Source: Calditrichaceae bacterium (lineage in GTDB: Bacteria; Calditrichota; Calditrichia; Calditrichales; Calditrichaceae). From it: 7,177 nt of DNA. The position numbers were made by a program, and so were the translations under genes. A model generated the notes under the pieces. That model saw nothing but the letters and a program-made list of their open reading frames with translations, ran no database searches and was not told the DNA's origin. The number at the start of each line of letters is the position of its first letter. Positions within the stretch are counted from its first letter, which is position 1. Positions 1 to 6,587 of the stretch are shown one piece after another. The stretch spans positions 1 to 7,177 of the forward strand of contig JANTFQ010000118.1 in assembly GCA_024763405.1 (NCBI GenBank), in the 5' to 3' direction.

Positions 1-2
1 GT

Positions 3-1010
3 AAATATGGTGGAACCGGCCTGGGTCTGGCGATTTCCAGACGTTTGTCGGAAATGATGGGCGGTCAGATTGGTGTTGAGAGTGAAGAAGGTAAAGGCTC
101 TACCTTTTGGTTTACCGCGAAATTTACCAAACAAAAAACGTCTGCCCCGCTTAAAGCTTTTCAGAAGGCGGATGTCAGCAACCAGCATATTTTAATTGTG
201 GATGATAATAAAACAAATCGTTTTGTCCTGCGTGAACAACTTACGTTTTTTGGCTGTACGTTTGATGAAGCATCCAGCGGCGCGGCCGCTTTGGAAATGC
301 TAAAAAAGGCCGTGAAGAAAGGGAAACCATTTGATATTGCCATCCTCGATATGCAAATGCCCGAAATGAACGGAAAGACACTGGGCCAAAAAATAATGGC
401 CGATCCGGATTTAAAGGATACGATCCTGATTATGCTGACATCCATCGGTGAACGCGGAGACGCCGCTCAGATGAAAGAAATTGGATTTTCCGCCTATCTT
501 ACCAAGCCGGTAAAACAATCGCAGCTTCTGGATTGCCTCGCGGTTGTAATCGGTAAAAAAACAAATACGGTAAAAGACAACAACGATGCCATTATTACCC
601 GGCACACATTATCCGAATACAGCCGGCAGAAAATCAACATATTGCTGGCCGAGGATAATATGATTAACCGGAAAGTAGCGGTGCGCCTGTTAGAAAAAAT
701 GGGATTTAATGTGGATACCGCCGAGAACGGTAAAAAGGCGCTTGAGGCACTGGAAACCGCGGAATATGACGTGGTTTTAATGGATGTACAAATGCCGGAA
801 ATGGATGGCTTTGAAGCGACCGCCAAAATACGCAGTGCAGAAAAAGAAAAAGGCGGCCATTTGCCCATAATCGCCATGACCGCTCATGCTATGAAGGGAG
901 ACAGAGAACGCTGTCTCGAAGGTGGAATGGATGATTATGTCTCCAAACCCATTGCAAAGGAAGACCTTCAGGCGGCACTGGTGCGGCAAATTCCCAAATT
1001 AAAAGGATAA
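3..1010 (+). CDS. Hybrid sensor histidine kinase, C-terminal part with two receiver domains (5' truncated by window edge)
   Basis: The reading frame is open from the window edge, so the sensor, dimerisation and most ATPase parts lie upstream. Numbering from position 3 as residue 1, residues 1-42 are the end of a HATPase_c domain with the G2 box GTGLGLAI and the closing GKGSTFWF strand. Receiver 1 (about 62-180) has the acidic pair D67/D68, phosphoacceptor D116 in LDMQMPEMNG, T146 and K168. Receiver 2 (about 210-330) has E217/D218, phosphoacceptor D261 in MDVQMPEMDG, T293 and K315. Both receivers therefore keep all expected catalytic residues. The protein ends right after receiver 2 with no HPt domain, so in a phosphorelay it would need a separate HPt protein or partner. 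The stimulus and target cannot be inferred. An ATG or TTG inside this stretch (for example TTG at 45) is not a real start, because the ATPase motif begins upstream of it. Confidence 0.96.
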   Translation, partial: KYGGTGLGLAISRRLSEMMGGQIGVESEEGKGSTFWFTAKFTKQKTSAPLKAFQKADVSNQHILIVDDNKTNRFVLREQLTFFGCTFDEASSGAAALEMLKKAVKKGKPFDIAILDMQMPEMNGKTLGQKIMADPDLKDTILIMLTSIGERGDAAQMKEIGFSAYLTKPVKQSQLLDCLAVVIGKKTNTVKDNNDAIITRHTLSEYSRQKINILLAEDNMINRKVAVRLLEKMGFNVDTAENGKKALEALETAEYDVVLMDVQMPEMDGFEATAKIRSAEKEKGGHLPIIAMTAHAMKGDRERCLEGGMDDYVSKPIAKEDLQAALVRQIPKLKG

Positions 1011-1042
1011 GGGTACAAAGACCTTCAAAATAACCTCAAAGG

Positions 1043-1091
1043 ATCCCGGGTAAAAATGTTCATTTGCCGGGATAAATTAATATTTCTTTTT
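1043..1091 (+). terminator. Possible intrinsic terminator after the hybrid kinase
   Basis: A perfect 7-base inverted repeat (ATCCCGG at 1043-1049, CCGGGAT at 1067-1073) encloses a second inner stem, AAATG at 1054-1058 with CATTT at 1061-1065. A T-rich tract at 1081-1091 follows. It starts 32 bases after the kinase stop. The T tract does not directly follow the stem, so this may be an imperfect terminator or simply a stable 3' hairpin. Confidence 0.45.
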
Positions 1092-1124
1092 CCCCGAACG
1101 AATATCTTTATAAGAAATGGAATT

Positions 1125-1153
1125 TTGCAATCTGCTTTGGAAATGGTTAAAAT
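1125..1153 (+). promoter_or_regulatory. Candidate promoter for the secreted nuclease
   Basis: TTGCAA at 1125-1130 and TAAAAT at 1148-1153 are separated by 17 bases, which resembles a housekeeping -35/-10 pair. It lies about 75 bases before the nuclease start and after the possible kinase terminator. The sequence is A/T-rich and the promoter consensus of this lineage is unknown (Bacteroidota use a different one), so this could be chance. The rest of 1011-1230 shows no gene I can support. Confidence 0.28.
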
Positions 1154-1230
1154 AAATAATCCACATTTAATATGGATCGTTCCAGACGGTCCCGGCATTA
1201 AGAAAACATTTATTGTAGCAGGAAAAAATT

Positions 1231-2823
1231 ATGAAAAGGATTTTATTACCCATTTTGGTGCTGATTGGTATCCAATTTAGCGTCGCGCAGATACTATATC
1301 CGGAACTCAGCGGTCAGGCACTCATCGATCAGTTAAGAACCGATTATAAACCGGTTCATGTACTTGATTATGATACAGCGCGTGATACGATGTTTGCGGT
1401 GATTGATAACCACAATGATTACGTGACCTGCGTGTATACCGGGTATACAATTTACATCGATCCGGCACAAGACCCCAGCACAGACGCCTACAATAAGGAT
1501 ATGAATACCGAGCATACCTGGCCGCAGAGCAAAGGCGCCGATACCGGCAACGCACACAGCGATTTACATCATTTATATCCCTGCCGTGCCCAAACCAATT
1601 CTTCCCGCGGGAATGATCCGTATGCGGAAATAGATGACAATGTAACGGATAAATGGTGGCGTCTGGATTATGACCAGACGACAATTCCGACTTCTTATAT
1701 TGATGAATACAGCGAAAAGGATAACAACGGCTATTTTGAACCGCGCGAAGATCATAAGGGAAATGCTGCCCGTTCGATGTTCTATTTTTATACTATGTAT
1801 AAAGAACAATCCGACACTAATTTTTTTAATGAACAAAAAGAGACTTTACGCCAGTGGAATTTATTGGATGATGTGGATCAGGCGGAACGGGACAGAAGCG
1901 CCCTGGTAGCGACCTATCAGGATGGCAAAGAGAATCCCTTTGTTTTAGATACCACCCTTGTGCGACGGGCTTATTTTACAGGCAGCAGCGGTAGCAGCGG
2001 CGGTGGAGGTGATACGACTGCAACCGGGGAAGCCGGCGATATTATTATTACCGAGATTATGCAGAACCCTTCGGCCGTTTACGATGCCGATGGTGAATGG
2101 TTTGAAATCTACAACACGACGACATCGGATATTGATATCAATGGCTGGTACATACGGGATAATGATACGGACAGCCATCAAATCAGCAATGGCGGTCCCC
2201 TTTTGGTTCCCGCTCAGGATTATTTTGTATTAGGCCGTAATGGAAACAGTAGCACCAATGGTGGTGTAACGGTTAGCTACGTATATTCCGGGGTGGACCT
2301 GGCAAACGGCGCCGACGAAATTGTATTGTTCGCCGGAGATGGAACAACTGAAATTGATCGGGTGGAATATGACGGCGGCCCCAACTGGCCCGATCCGAAC
2401 GGGGCCTCTATGTATTTTACGGGACAAATTGCCGATGATAATAATGATTATTCCAACTGGGCTACCTCACAGATTCCCTGGGACGGCAGCGCCGGTGACG
2501 CCGGTTCGCCAGGCTACGGCGATATTGCCGCCGGGATTTCCAATAGTCGTACGGTAATGCCTGCGGATTATGCCCTTCGGAATTATCCCAATCCGTTTAA
2601 TCCGAGTACCGTTATCAACTATCAGCTACCGGCTGTCAGCGAGGTACGACTGGCTCTTTATAATGCCCTCGGCCAAAAGATACGGACGCTGGTTAATGAT
2701 AGACAGGCGGCAGGAAATCACTCTGTTTTATTTAACGCTTCGACGTTGAGCAGCGGCATTTATTATTACAAATTAACAGCAGGCCGTGATGTACAAACAC
2801 GCAAGATGATTTTGATGAAATAA
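1231..2823 (+). CDS. Secreted endonuclease I-family nuclease with lamin-tail domain and type IX sorting domain
   Basis: The 530-residue protein starts with a signal peptide (MKRILLPILVLIGIQFSVAQ, likely cut near residue 20). The nuclease domain (about 24-250) carries the EndA/NucM-type (endonuclease I) signatures NTEHTWPQS (92-100, H95), DLHHLYP (111-117) and RGNDPY (126-131), then the family's C-terminal pattern near 216-249. Members of this family are metal-dependent, non-specific DNases or RNases. A Gly/Ser linker (251-260) leads to a lamin-tail (LTD) beta-sandwich (about 268-428, with GEWFEIYN and GWYIRDND). The last 80 residues (from NYPNPFNPST, 451-460) form a T9SS/Por-type sorting domain ending in ILMK. 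Start choice: ATG preceded by AGGA at 1220-1223, seven bases upstream, and directly followed by the signal peptide. Likely role: exported or surface-attached nuclease scavenging extracellular nucleic acid. Cys67 and Cys118 could pair as a disulfide. It appears monocistronic, with a strong terminator downstream. Confidence 0.95.
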   Translation: MKRILLPILVLIGIQFSVAQILYPELSGQALIDQLRTDYKPVHVLDYDTARDTMFAVIDNHNDYVTCVYTGYTIYIDPAQDPSTDAYNKDMNTEHTWPQSKGADTGNAHSDLHHLYPCRAQTNSSRGNDPYAEIDDNVTDKWWRLDYDQTTIPTSYIDEYSEKDNNGYFEPREDHKGNAARSMFYFYTMYKEQSDTNFFNEQKETLRQWNLLDDVDQAERDRSALVATYQDGKENPFVLDTTLVRRAYFTGSSGSSGGGGDTTATGEAGDIIITEIMQNPSAVYDADGEWFEIYNTTTSDIDINGWYIRDNDTDSHQISNGGPLLVPAQDYFVLGRNGNSSTNGGVTVSYVYSGVDLANGADEIVLFAGDGTTEIDRVEYDGGPNWPDPNGASMYFTGQIADDNNDYSNWATSQIPWDGSAGDAGSPGYGDIAAGISNSRTVMPADYALRNYPNPFNPSTVINYQLPAVSEVRLALYNALGQKIRTLVNDRQAAGNHSVLFNASTLSSGIYYYKLTAGRDVQTRKMILMK

Positions 2824-2901
2824 AGGATTATTTTATCTAAGCCAGCCCCTGTTTTATGGGGATTTGCTCTATGAATCGGATTAAGAAATTCATTTATCAT
2901 C

Positions 2902-2932
2902 AAGGAGATATTGTAAGTATCTCCTTTTTTTT
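2902..2932 (+). terminator. Intrinsic terminator of the nuclease gene
   Basis: A perfect 9-base stem, AAGGAGATA at 2902-2910 with TATCTCCTT at 2918-2926, has a seven-base loop and runs into eight T residues at 2925-2932. This is a classic rho-independent terminator, 78 bases after the nuclease stop codon. Confidence 0.9.
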
Positions 2933-2998
2933 ACGAAACAATTTTGTTCTAAATGTTGATTTGGAATGAATCGACGGTGTCGAATCTACAACAAAACC

Positions 2999-3030
2999 CA
3001 AACAACAAATCTCAAAAGACAAGTAACAAA
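2999..3030 (+). repeat. A/C-rich dispersed repeat, copy 1
   Basis: This C/A-only-like stretch (CAAACAACAAATCTCAAAAG and onward) matches the reverse complement of 6670-6699 at most positions, with small gaps; both copies contain CAAACAA, then CTCAAAA, then TAACAAA. It is non-coding. The shared word order argues for a common dispersed repeat rather than only biased composition, but low complexity makes this uncertain. Confidence 0.45.
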
Positions 3031-3080
3031 TAAATTACAACTTGATCTGAGAGATTCTTTGTGTAAAAGTGAACGGAATC

Positions 3081-3111
3081 ACTGGATTTCCACGGATAAC
3101 ACACGGATTTC
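3081..3111. repeat. Short GGAT-based direct repeats
   Basis: GGAT occurs three times (3084-3087, 3094-3097, 3105-3108) at 10- and 11-base spacing, twice within the longer word CACGGAT and twice followed by TTC. It looks like a degenerate tandem repeat with a period near one helical turn. No gene overlaps it. Confidence 0.4.
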
Positions 3112-3161
3112 AATAAAAACGCCTTTTATATTTATGAGATGATGCGTCTTTCACTCCATTT

Positions 3162-3397
3162 ACTGCGAAGCAGTTACATGTGAATAACTTCGGGTGCAAC
3201 CCGAAAATGAAAGCAGGCCACAAGTCAAAAACTGCGAAGCAGTTTACTGGTATTCTCCTTTTGATGAAAAGACCATAGAGAACGTCAACTCTTTCAGAGT
3301 TGAGCATACGGCTCGTTTTTTCCGTTTTCCCCGAATGCCATACGGGGTTATTCATTTTACATTCCTTCGGAATTTTCCGGTTCCTTGTGAATCACAA
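3162..3397. repeat. Array of short hairpins, mostly with three-base loops
   Basis: At least eight inverted repeats lie within 236 bases: ACTGC-GAA-GCAGT (3162-3174), TTCGGGT-GCA-ACCCGAA (3189-3205), AAACTGC-GAA-GCAGTTT (3229-3245), a compound TGGT/CTTTT stem (3248-3275), TCAACTCT-TTC-AGAGTTGA (3285-3303), CCCCG/CGGGG (3329-3347), ATTCC-TTC-GGAAT (3361-3373) and TTGTG-AAT-CACAA (3385-3397). Six have perfect stems of 5-8 bases and exactly three loop bases. The first and third share the same core. No convincing protein is encoded here: frames crossing it have no start context and no family motifs. It lies between two convergent genes, as REP-like elements often do. I cannot tell the transcribed strand or its function. 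Confidence 0.75.
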
Positions 3398-3525
3398 TAC
3401 CAGATACGTTTCAAACACATTTGTACGTTAACATTTGGCATAGTAAAGAATTATTCTGCGTTTATCCGGGGGAATCAATGGTAAAATTATTTTCCTCAGG
3501 ATGAATTACCCATCTAAAACAACAT

Positions 3526-3556
3526 AGCTCCAATTTTGTTTTTGTCGTTTGGAGTT
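3526..3556 (-). terminator. Possible weak terminator of the symporter gene
   Basis: AGCTCCAA at 3526-3533 pairs with TTGGAGTT at 3549-3556 (one G-T wobble) around a 15-base loop, 28 bases beyond the symporter stop on the minus strand. Only a poor T-containing tract follows on that strand, so it may equally be part of the local A/C-rich repeat material. Apart from it, 3398-3584 shows nothing I can support. Confidence 0.25.
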
Positions 3557-3584
3557 TAATTCACTTCTCGAATATTCTCTGTTT

Positions 3585-5051
3585 TTATGCTGTCTTCCAA
3601 TAACGTCCGCCAATAAACCCGGCGGCAGAAAACAGCAATCCCCACAAAATATAGCCCAATCCGGTTTCACTGATGGCCTGTGGCTGAATAGCGCCGAGCA
3701 TTCCCCGTGATTCCATAAAATAAAAGATGAGGGTCGAAAGGAGACCAAGAATAATTGCCAGTTGAACCTGCAGCGGTTTGGTGGATTTAAAAAAGCTGCC
3801 GATAACCGGCAGGAATACGGTAGTGGTTAAAATGCCGGAAGAGAGATAAAAAATATCCCACAGGCTTTCGGTGAAAACAGCGTAAATAAAAGCAATCAAA
3901 ACCGCACCGACGGACGACCAGCGGGCAAAAATATTCAACTGCTTTGGCGTCCATGATTTTTCCAGCAGCGGCTCCATCAAATCATGGGAGAAGGAAAGCG
4001 CGGTTACATTGCCGCAGGTATCGATGGTGGACATGGCCGCTGCAATCAAACCCACCGAGAGGAAAATACTGAGTCCCAGCGGTGCGTACTGTTGCATAAT
4101 CACGGTAAAAATAAGGGCGCCGTCCTGTAGCTGAACAGGAATTACACCATTCACCGGCGGATACAAAATAAGCGCCGAAAGCCCGATAATTAAGGGCATC
4201 ACGCCGACAAAAACAAAGGAATTGAATCCGGCAAGAAGCGCTCCTTTTCTTGCGGATGCATTATCTTTGGCGCCCTGCAGGCGGATCCAGACGTCGGTTT
4301 CGATCAGCCAGCCGGGAAGATACGCAATAAAAGTGATTACAATAAGCGCGATGCCCGGTGTAAAAAACAGTAGACCCGGTTTTGCTTTGGGTGGTGTTGG
4401 AATATGAAAGAACGAGCTGTCGGCCGGTAAGGCCTTCCAGCCTAAAAGGGCGATCACAGTTATAAAAAAAGCCACCAGGAAAAACTGAATTTTATCGGTA
4501 GAAACCACAGCGCTAAATCCGCCGCTGTACGTATAAACCGCCACCACGGCGGATATAAGAAAAAGCGTCCAGTTTAACGAAATTCCCAGAAAAGGGGAAA
4601 TAATCTGGCCGGCGGCATAAATTTCGGCCCCGGTCCAGGTGATGAATACAATAATCAAAGCCGGTGCCAGCATTTGGCGCGTACGTACACCGAAGCGTTT
4701 TTCCAATAAATGCGGCTGCGAAAAAACATTTAAACTGCGGAATCTGGAAGCGGCCAAAAAGAATCCGGCCATGGTAATCAGCCAGGGAATAATGAGCAGC
4801 CATGCGCCGCCCCAGCCGTACCAGTAAAAAAGCTGCACGCCGTACACACAGGACCAGCTGATGGACATCATACTGGCGGAAATGGAAAGGCCCACCGAAC
4901 CAAAAGAGAGGCTGCGGCTCGCTTCCCAGTAGGCGCAATTGTCGTTTTCAGCGCCGCCACGTTTTTCTTTTATCCAGGTGAAAATCCCGATTCCGATAAC
5001 AATAAAAGCATAGATAAGAAATCCGGCCCAATAATAAAACTGCTCAGTCAT
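3585..5051 (-). CDS. Sodium:solute symporter (SSS family)
   Basis: This 488-residue integral membrane protein belongs to the SSS family (PutP/SGLT-like), which moves a small solute inward with Na+. Hydrophobic segments fill the sequence, consistent with 13-14 membrane helices; the first is about 6-27. Family signatures are visible: TYSGGFSAVVSTDKIQF (174-190), the ETDVWIRLQGAKDNASARKG loop (251-270), and AAAMSTIDTCGN (337-348), whose S341/T342 sit where the Na2-site hydroxyl residues occur in characterised members. Length is normal for prokaryotic members. Start choice: ATG with GGAG five bases upstream on the minus strand (5057-5060), and the first helix begins immediately. The substrate (sugar, amino acid, nucleoside, carboxylate or other) cannot be deduced. 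It is divergent from the glycosyltransferase and convergent with the nuclease, so probably transcribed alone. The final membrane segment (about 466-482) ends with a short GRYWKTA tail. Confidence 0.93.
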   Translation of the reverse strand: MTEQFYYWAGFLIYAFIVIGIGIFTWIKEKRGGAENDNCAYWEASRSLSFGSVGLSISASMMSISWSCVYGVQLFYWYGWGGAWLLIIPWLITMAGFFLAASRFRSLNVFSQPHLLEKRFGVRTRQMLAPALIIVFITWTGAEIYAAGQIISPFLGISLNWTLFLISAVVAVYTYSGGFSAVVSTDKIQFFLVAFFITVIALLGWKALPADSSFFHIPTPPKAKPGLLFFTPGIALIVITFIAYLPGWLIETDVWIRLQGAKDNASARKGALLAGFNSFVFVGVMPLIIGLSALILYPPVNGVIPVQLQDGALIFTVIMQQYAPLGLSIFLSVGLIAAAMSTIDTCGNVTALSFSHDLMEPLLEKSWTPKQLNIFARWSSVGAVLIAFIYAVFTESLWDIFYLSSGILTTTVFLPVIGSFFKSTKPLQVQLAIILGLLSTLIFYFMESRGMLGAIQPQAISETGLGYILWGLLFSAAGFIGGRYWKTA

Positions 5052-5153
5052 CGTAACTCCGCTAAGGATTTTTATTCTGTGTAAACCGTCCGCTTGTATT
5101 TAAAAGCAGCACAGTCTAAATTCATTCTCGATTTTACTGCCGGGGAAAATGGA
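5052..5153. promoter_or_regulatory. Divergent intergenic region between symporter and glycosyltransferase
   Basis: Both divergent genes must be started from or near this 102-base stretch, so it probably holds two promoters. I see no confident -35/-10 pair on either strand. It contains the two Shine-Dalgarno sequences: GGAG for the symporter (minus strand, 5057-5060) and GGGGA for the glycosyltransferase (5142-5146). Unlike the two larger gaps it contains no hairpin array or dispersed repeats. Confidence 0.4.
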
Positions 5154-6257
5154 ATGCAAATACAAATACTGAAGGATCTCTTTTTACTGTTCAGCGTTTT
5201 TTACATCGCTGTTATTCTGCTGATCCTTTGGGGGCTGCGCCGGCTGCGGATAAAAACTGGTGATAAAAAACCGACAATTTCCATCGTTATTGCCGCGCGA
5301 AATGAAGCAAGGCGCATCACGCCCACTTTGGAGTCGCTCACCCGGCTGGATTATCCCGAAGATCGTTTTGAAATTATTTTGGTGGATGATGCTTCCAAAG
5401 ACAACACGGCTGAAACGATTCAAGGCTATGTGGAAAAATTTCCAAACTGGAAACTAATCCGGCTTAAGGATAAGAATACAGAGCTGCGCGGAAAAAAAAA
5501 GGCGCTTTTGGAAGCGGTGCGAGCTGCCACGGGGGAATTGATTTTTACAACGGACGCCGATTGTGTGGTTCCGCCCGGTTGGCTGCGCACGATGAGCTGT
5601 TATTTTGAAGACGGTGTTCAGATGGTGCTGGGCAATTCGCCGCTTAAAACCGCGAAAGGATTTTGGGGAACTTTTCTGAATTTCGATAATCTCTTCTCGG
5701 CGATTACGACGGCGGCGCCGGCCAAATTAGGATTTCCGCACACCAGCATTGGGCGGAATTTGGCCTACCGTAAAGCGGCCTACGAAAAAGCCGGCGGCTA
5801 CGCGGCTTTAAAAAAATTCCGCAGCGGCGATGATGTCCATTTAACAGAGCAATTCCGCAGGACCGGGCAGGGAAAAATTGACTATTGCGCGCATCCGGGT
5901 ACATTTGTGTACGCCTTACCACCGGAAACAGGACAGGAAATCTTGTATCAGCAGATTCGTAAAAACAGTAAAACCCTAAAAAAGAGTCTGCCCACGGTCT
6001 TTTTTTCGGTTCTTGTTTTTGCGGCCTATCTACTGTTTATTTTTCTGCCTTTACTGCAGCCGTCGGCGCTGATTTTATGGCTAATCGTAATGGCGCTGAA
6101 AATGGGTGTGGAATTCTGGGCGCTCACACAGGCGGCATTCACTTTCCGCCGTAAAGAGCTGATTCCCTGGTTCCCGCTGATGCAGATCCTTTATCCGGCC
6201 TACGTGATTGTTTTCAGCATTTTGGGCGCTTTGCAGTTGTATAAGTGGAAACCGTAA
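5154..6257 (+). CDS. Membrane-anchored family 2 glycosyltransferase
   Basis: The 367-residue protein has an N-terminal membrane helix (about 8-28), then a GT-A fold family 2 domain (about 41-260) and two to four C-terminal hydrophobic segments (about 281-301, 304-327, 338-360). Visible motifs are the nucleotide-binding start ISIVIAARNEARRI (42-55), VDDAS (77-81), the metal-binding DAD (134-136) and SGDDVHL (224-230), where GDD replaces the usual ED acid pair. The usual QxxRW becomes Q266-Q-I-R269-K270, lacking the Trp. It likely transfers a sugar from a nucleotide-sugar to a lipid or envelope glycan at the cytoplasmic membrane; donor and acceptor are unknown. Start choice: ATG at 5154 with GGGGA seven bases upstream. 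A TTG at 5094 would add 20 residues ahead of the helix but has no ribosome site, so I rejected it. Confidence 0.9.
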   Translation: MQIQILKDLFLLFSVFYIAVILLILWGLRRLRIKTGDKKPTISIVIAARNEARRITPTLESLTRLDYPEDRFEIILVDDASKDNTAETIQGYVEKFPNWKLIRLKDKNTELRGKKKALLEAVRAATGELIFTTDADCVVPPGWLRTMSCYFEDGVQMVLGNSPLKTAKGFWGTFLNFDNLFSAITTAAPAKLGFPHTSIGRNLAYRKAAYEKAGGYAALKKFRSGDDVHLTEQFRRTGQGKIDYCAHPGTFVYALPPETGQEILYQQIRKNSKTLKKSLPTVFFSVLVFAAYLLFIFLPLLQPSALILWLIVMALKMGVEFWALTQAAFTFRRKELIPWFPLMQILYPAYVIVFSILGALQLYKWKP

Positions 6258-6268
6258 ATTCAATAAAT

Positions 6269-6288
6269 AGAAGTAAGGTTTACTTTTT
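6269..6288 (+). terminator. Possible weak terminator of the glycosyltransferase gene
   Basis: AAGTAA at 6271-6276 pairs with TTACTT at 6280-6285 around the three-base loop GGT, and T residues continue to 6288. It begins about a dozen bases after the stop codon. The stem is A/T-rich and weak, and its T tract overlaps the 8-base direct repeat flanking the next element. Confidence 0.35.
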
Positions 6289-6401
6289 AAAATGATAGCA
6301 TTCGTATCCGATTAAAATTTTAACTATGCCTAAAAGTCCTGCAATACCACATTATTAGAGGAATTGCTAATTAACAGGACTTAATCAGAACCCACCCCCA
6401 T

Positions 6402-6461
6402 CCCCCTCCCTTGATGTCACGCGGGTAGGCAGTGGCTAGCGACGCACTTCAAGGGAGGGGG
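6402..6461. repeat. Strong G/C-rich hairpin in the core of the inverted-repeat element
   Basis: CCCCCTCCCTTGA at 6402-6414 and TCAAGGGAGGGGG at 6449-6461 are a perfect 13-base inverted repeat around a 34-base loop. The loop holds a smaller AGTG/CACT stem (6431-6434 with 6445-6448). Its composition is far more G/C-rich than the surrounding A/T-rich sequence. Confidence 0.8.
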
Positions 6462-6462
6462 C

Positions 6463-6484
6463 GAGTCCCGTGGAGTCGGGGCTC
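6463..6484. repeat. Second hairpin next to the G/C-rich core
   Basis: GAGTCCCG at 6463-6470 pairs with CGGGGCTC at 6477-6484 (eight pairs, one G-T wobble) around the loop TGGAGT. It starts one base after the larger hairpin, so the two could stack in a folded transcript or single strand. Confidence 0.65.
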
Positions 6485-6587
6485 AGGGGAGAGTTTGTAA
6501 AAATCTTAGGTATAGAAAAAACTTCTCCATTTAATCGGATACTATTGGAATGCTATCCAACTTTTTATAGAGATAAGTAGGAATTCA

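Larger units (their letters stand above)
6294..6557. mobile_element. MITE-like nested inverted-repeat element
   Basis: The ends are long inverted repeats: 6294-6316 (GATAGCATTC then GTATCCGATTAAA) matches the reverse complement of 6530-6557 at all 23 positions, except for a five-base insertion at 6543-6547 in the right arm. A second pair lies inside (CTATGCCTAA at 6324-6333, complement of 6506-6515, 9 of 10). Further in are AAGTCCTG/CAGGACTT (6334-6341/6375-6382) and a strong G/C hairpin (6402-6461). The 8-base word ACTTTTTA lies on both flanks, at 6282-6289 and 6560-6567, and could be a target-site duplication. No coding frame is present, so if mobile it would depend on a transposase elsewhere. 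It could instead be a structured RNA or attenuator. The class of the parent transposon is not recognisable. Confidence 0.6.

Noticed and set aside
1056..1280. A 74-codon plus-strand frame overlapping the nuclease start
   Set aside because: It overlaps the nuclease signal peptide in another frame, spans the possible terminator and promoter, and shows no family motif or good ribosome site.
2845..2865. CCCC/GGGG hairpin just after the nuclease stop
   Set aside because: The stem is only about four bases and has no T tract; the real terminator at 2902-2932 is much better.
3162..3397. CRISPR array
   Set aside because: The hairpins have different sequences and irregular spacing; there are no identical repeats with unique spacers and no cas genes.
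3110..3484. Frames of 80-96 codons on both strands across the hairpin array
   Set aside because: They only read through inverted repeats; both strands are open because the palindromes lack stops. No start signal or recognisable domain is present.
5094..5153. TTG-initiated N-terminal extension of the glycosyltransferase
   Set aside because: There is no Shine-Dalgarno before the TTG, while ATG 5154 has GGGGA at proper spacing and leads directly into the membrane helix.
6453..6490. Possible G-quadruplex in the G-run region
   Set aside because: Four G runs exist, but one loop would be about 16 bases, and the same bases form stronger ordinary hairpins.
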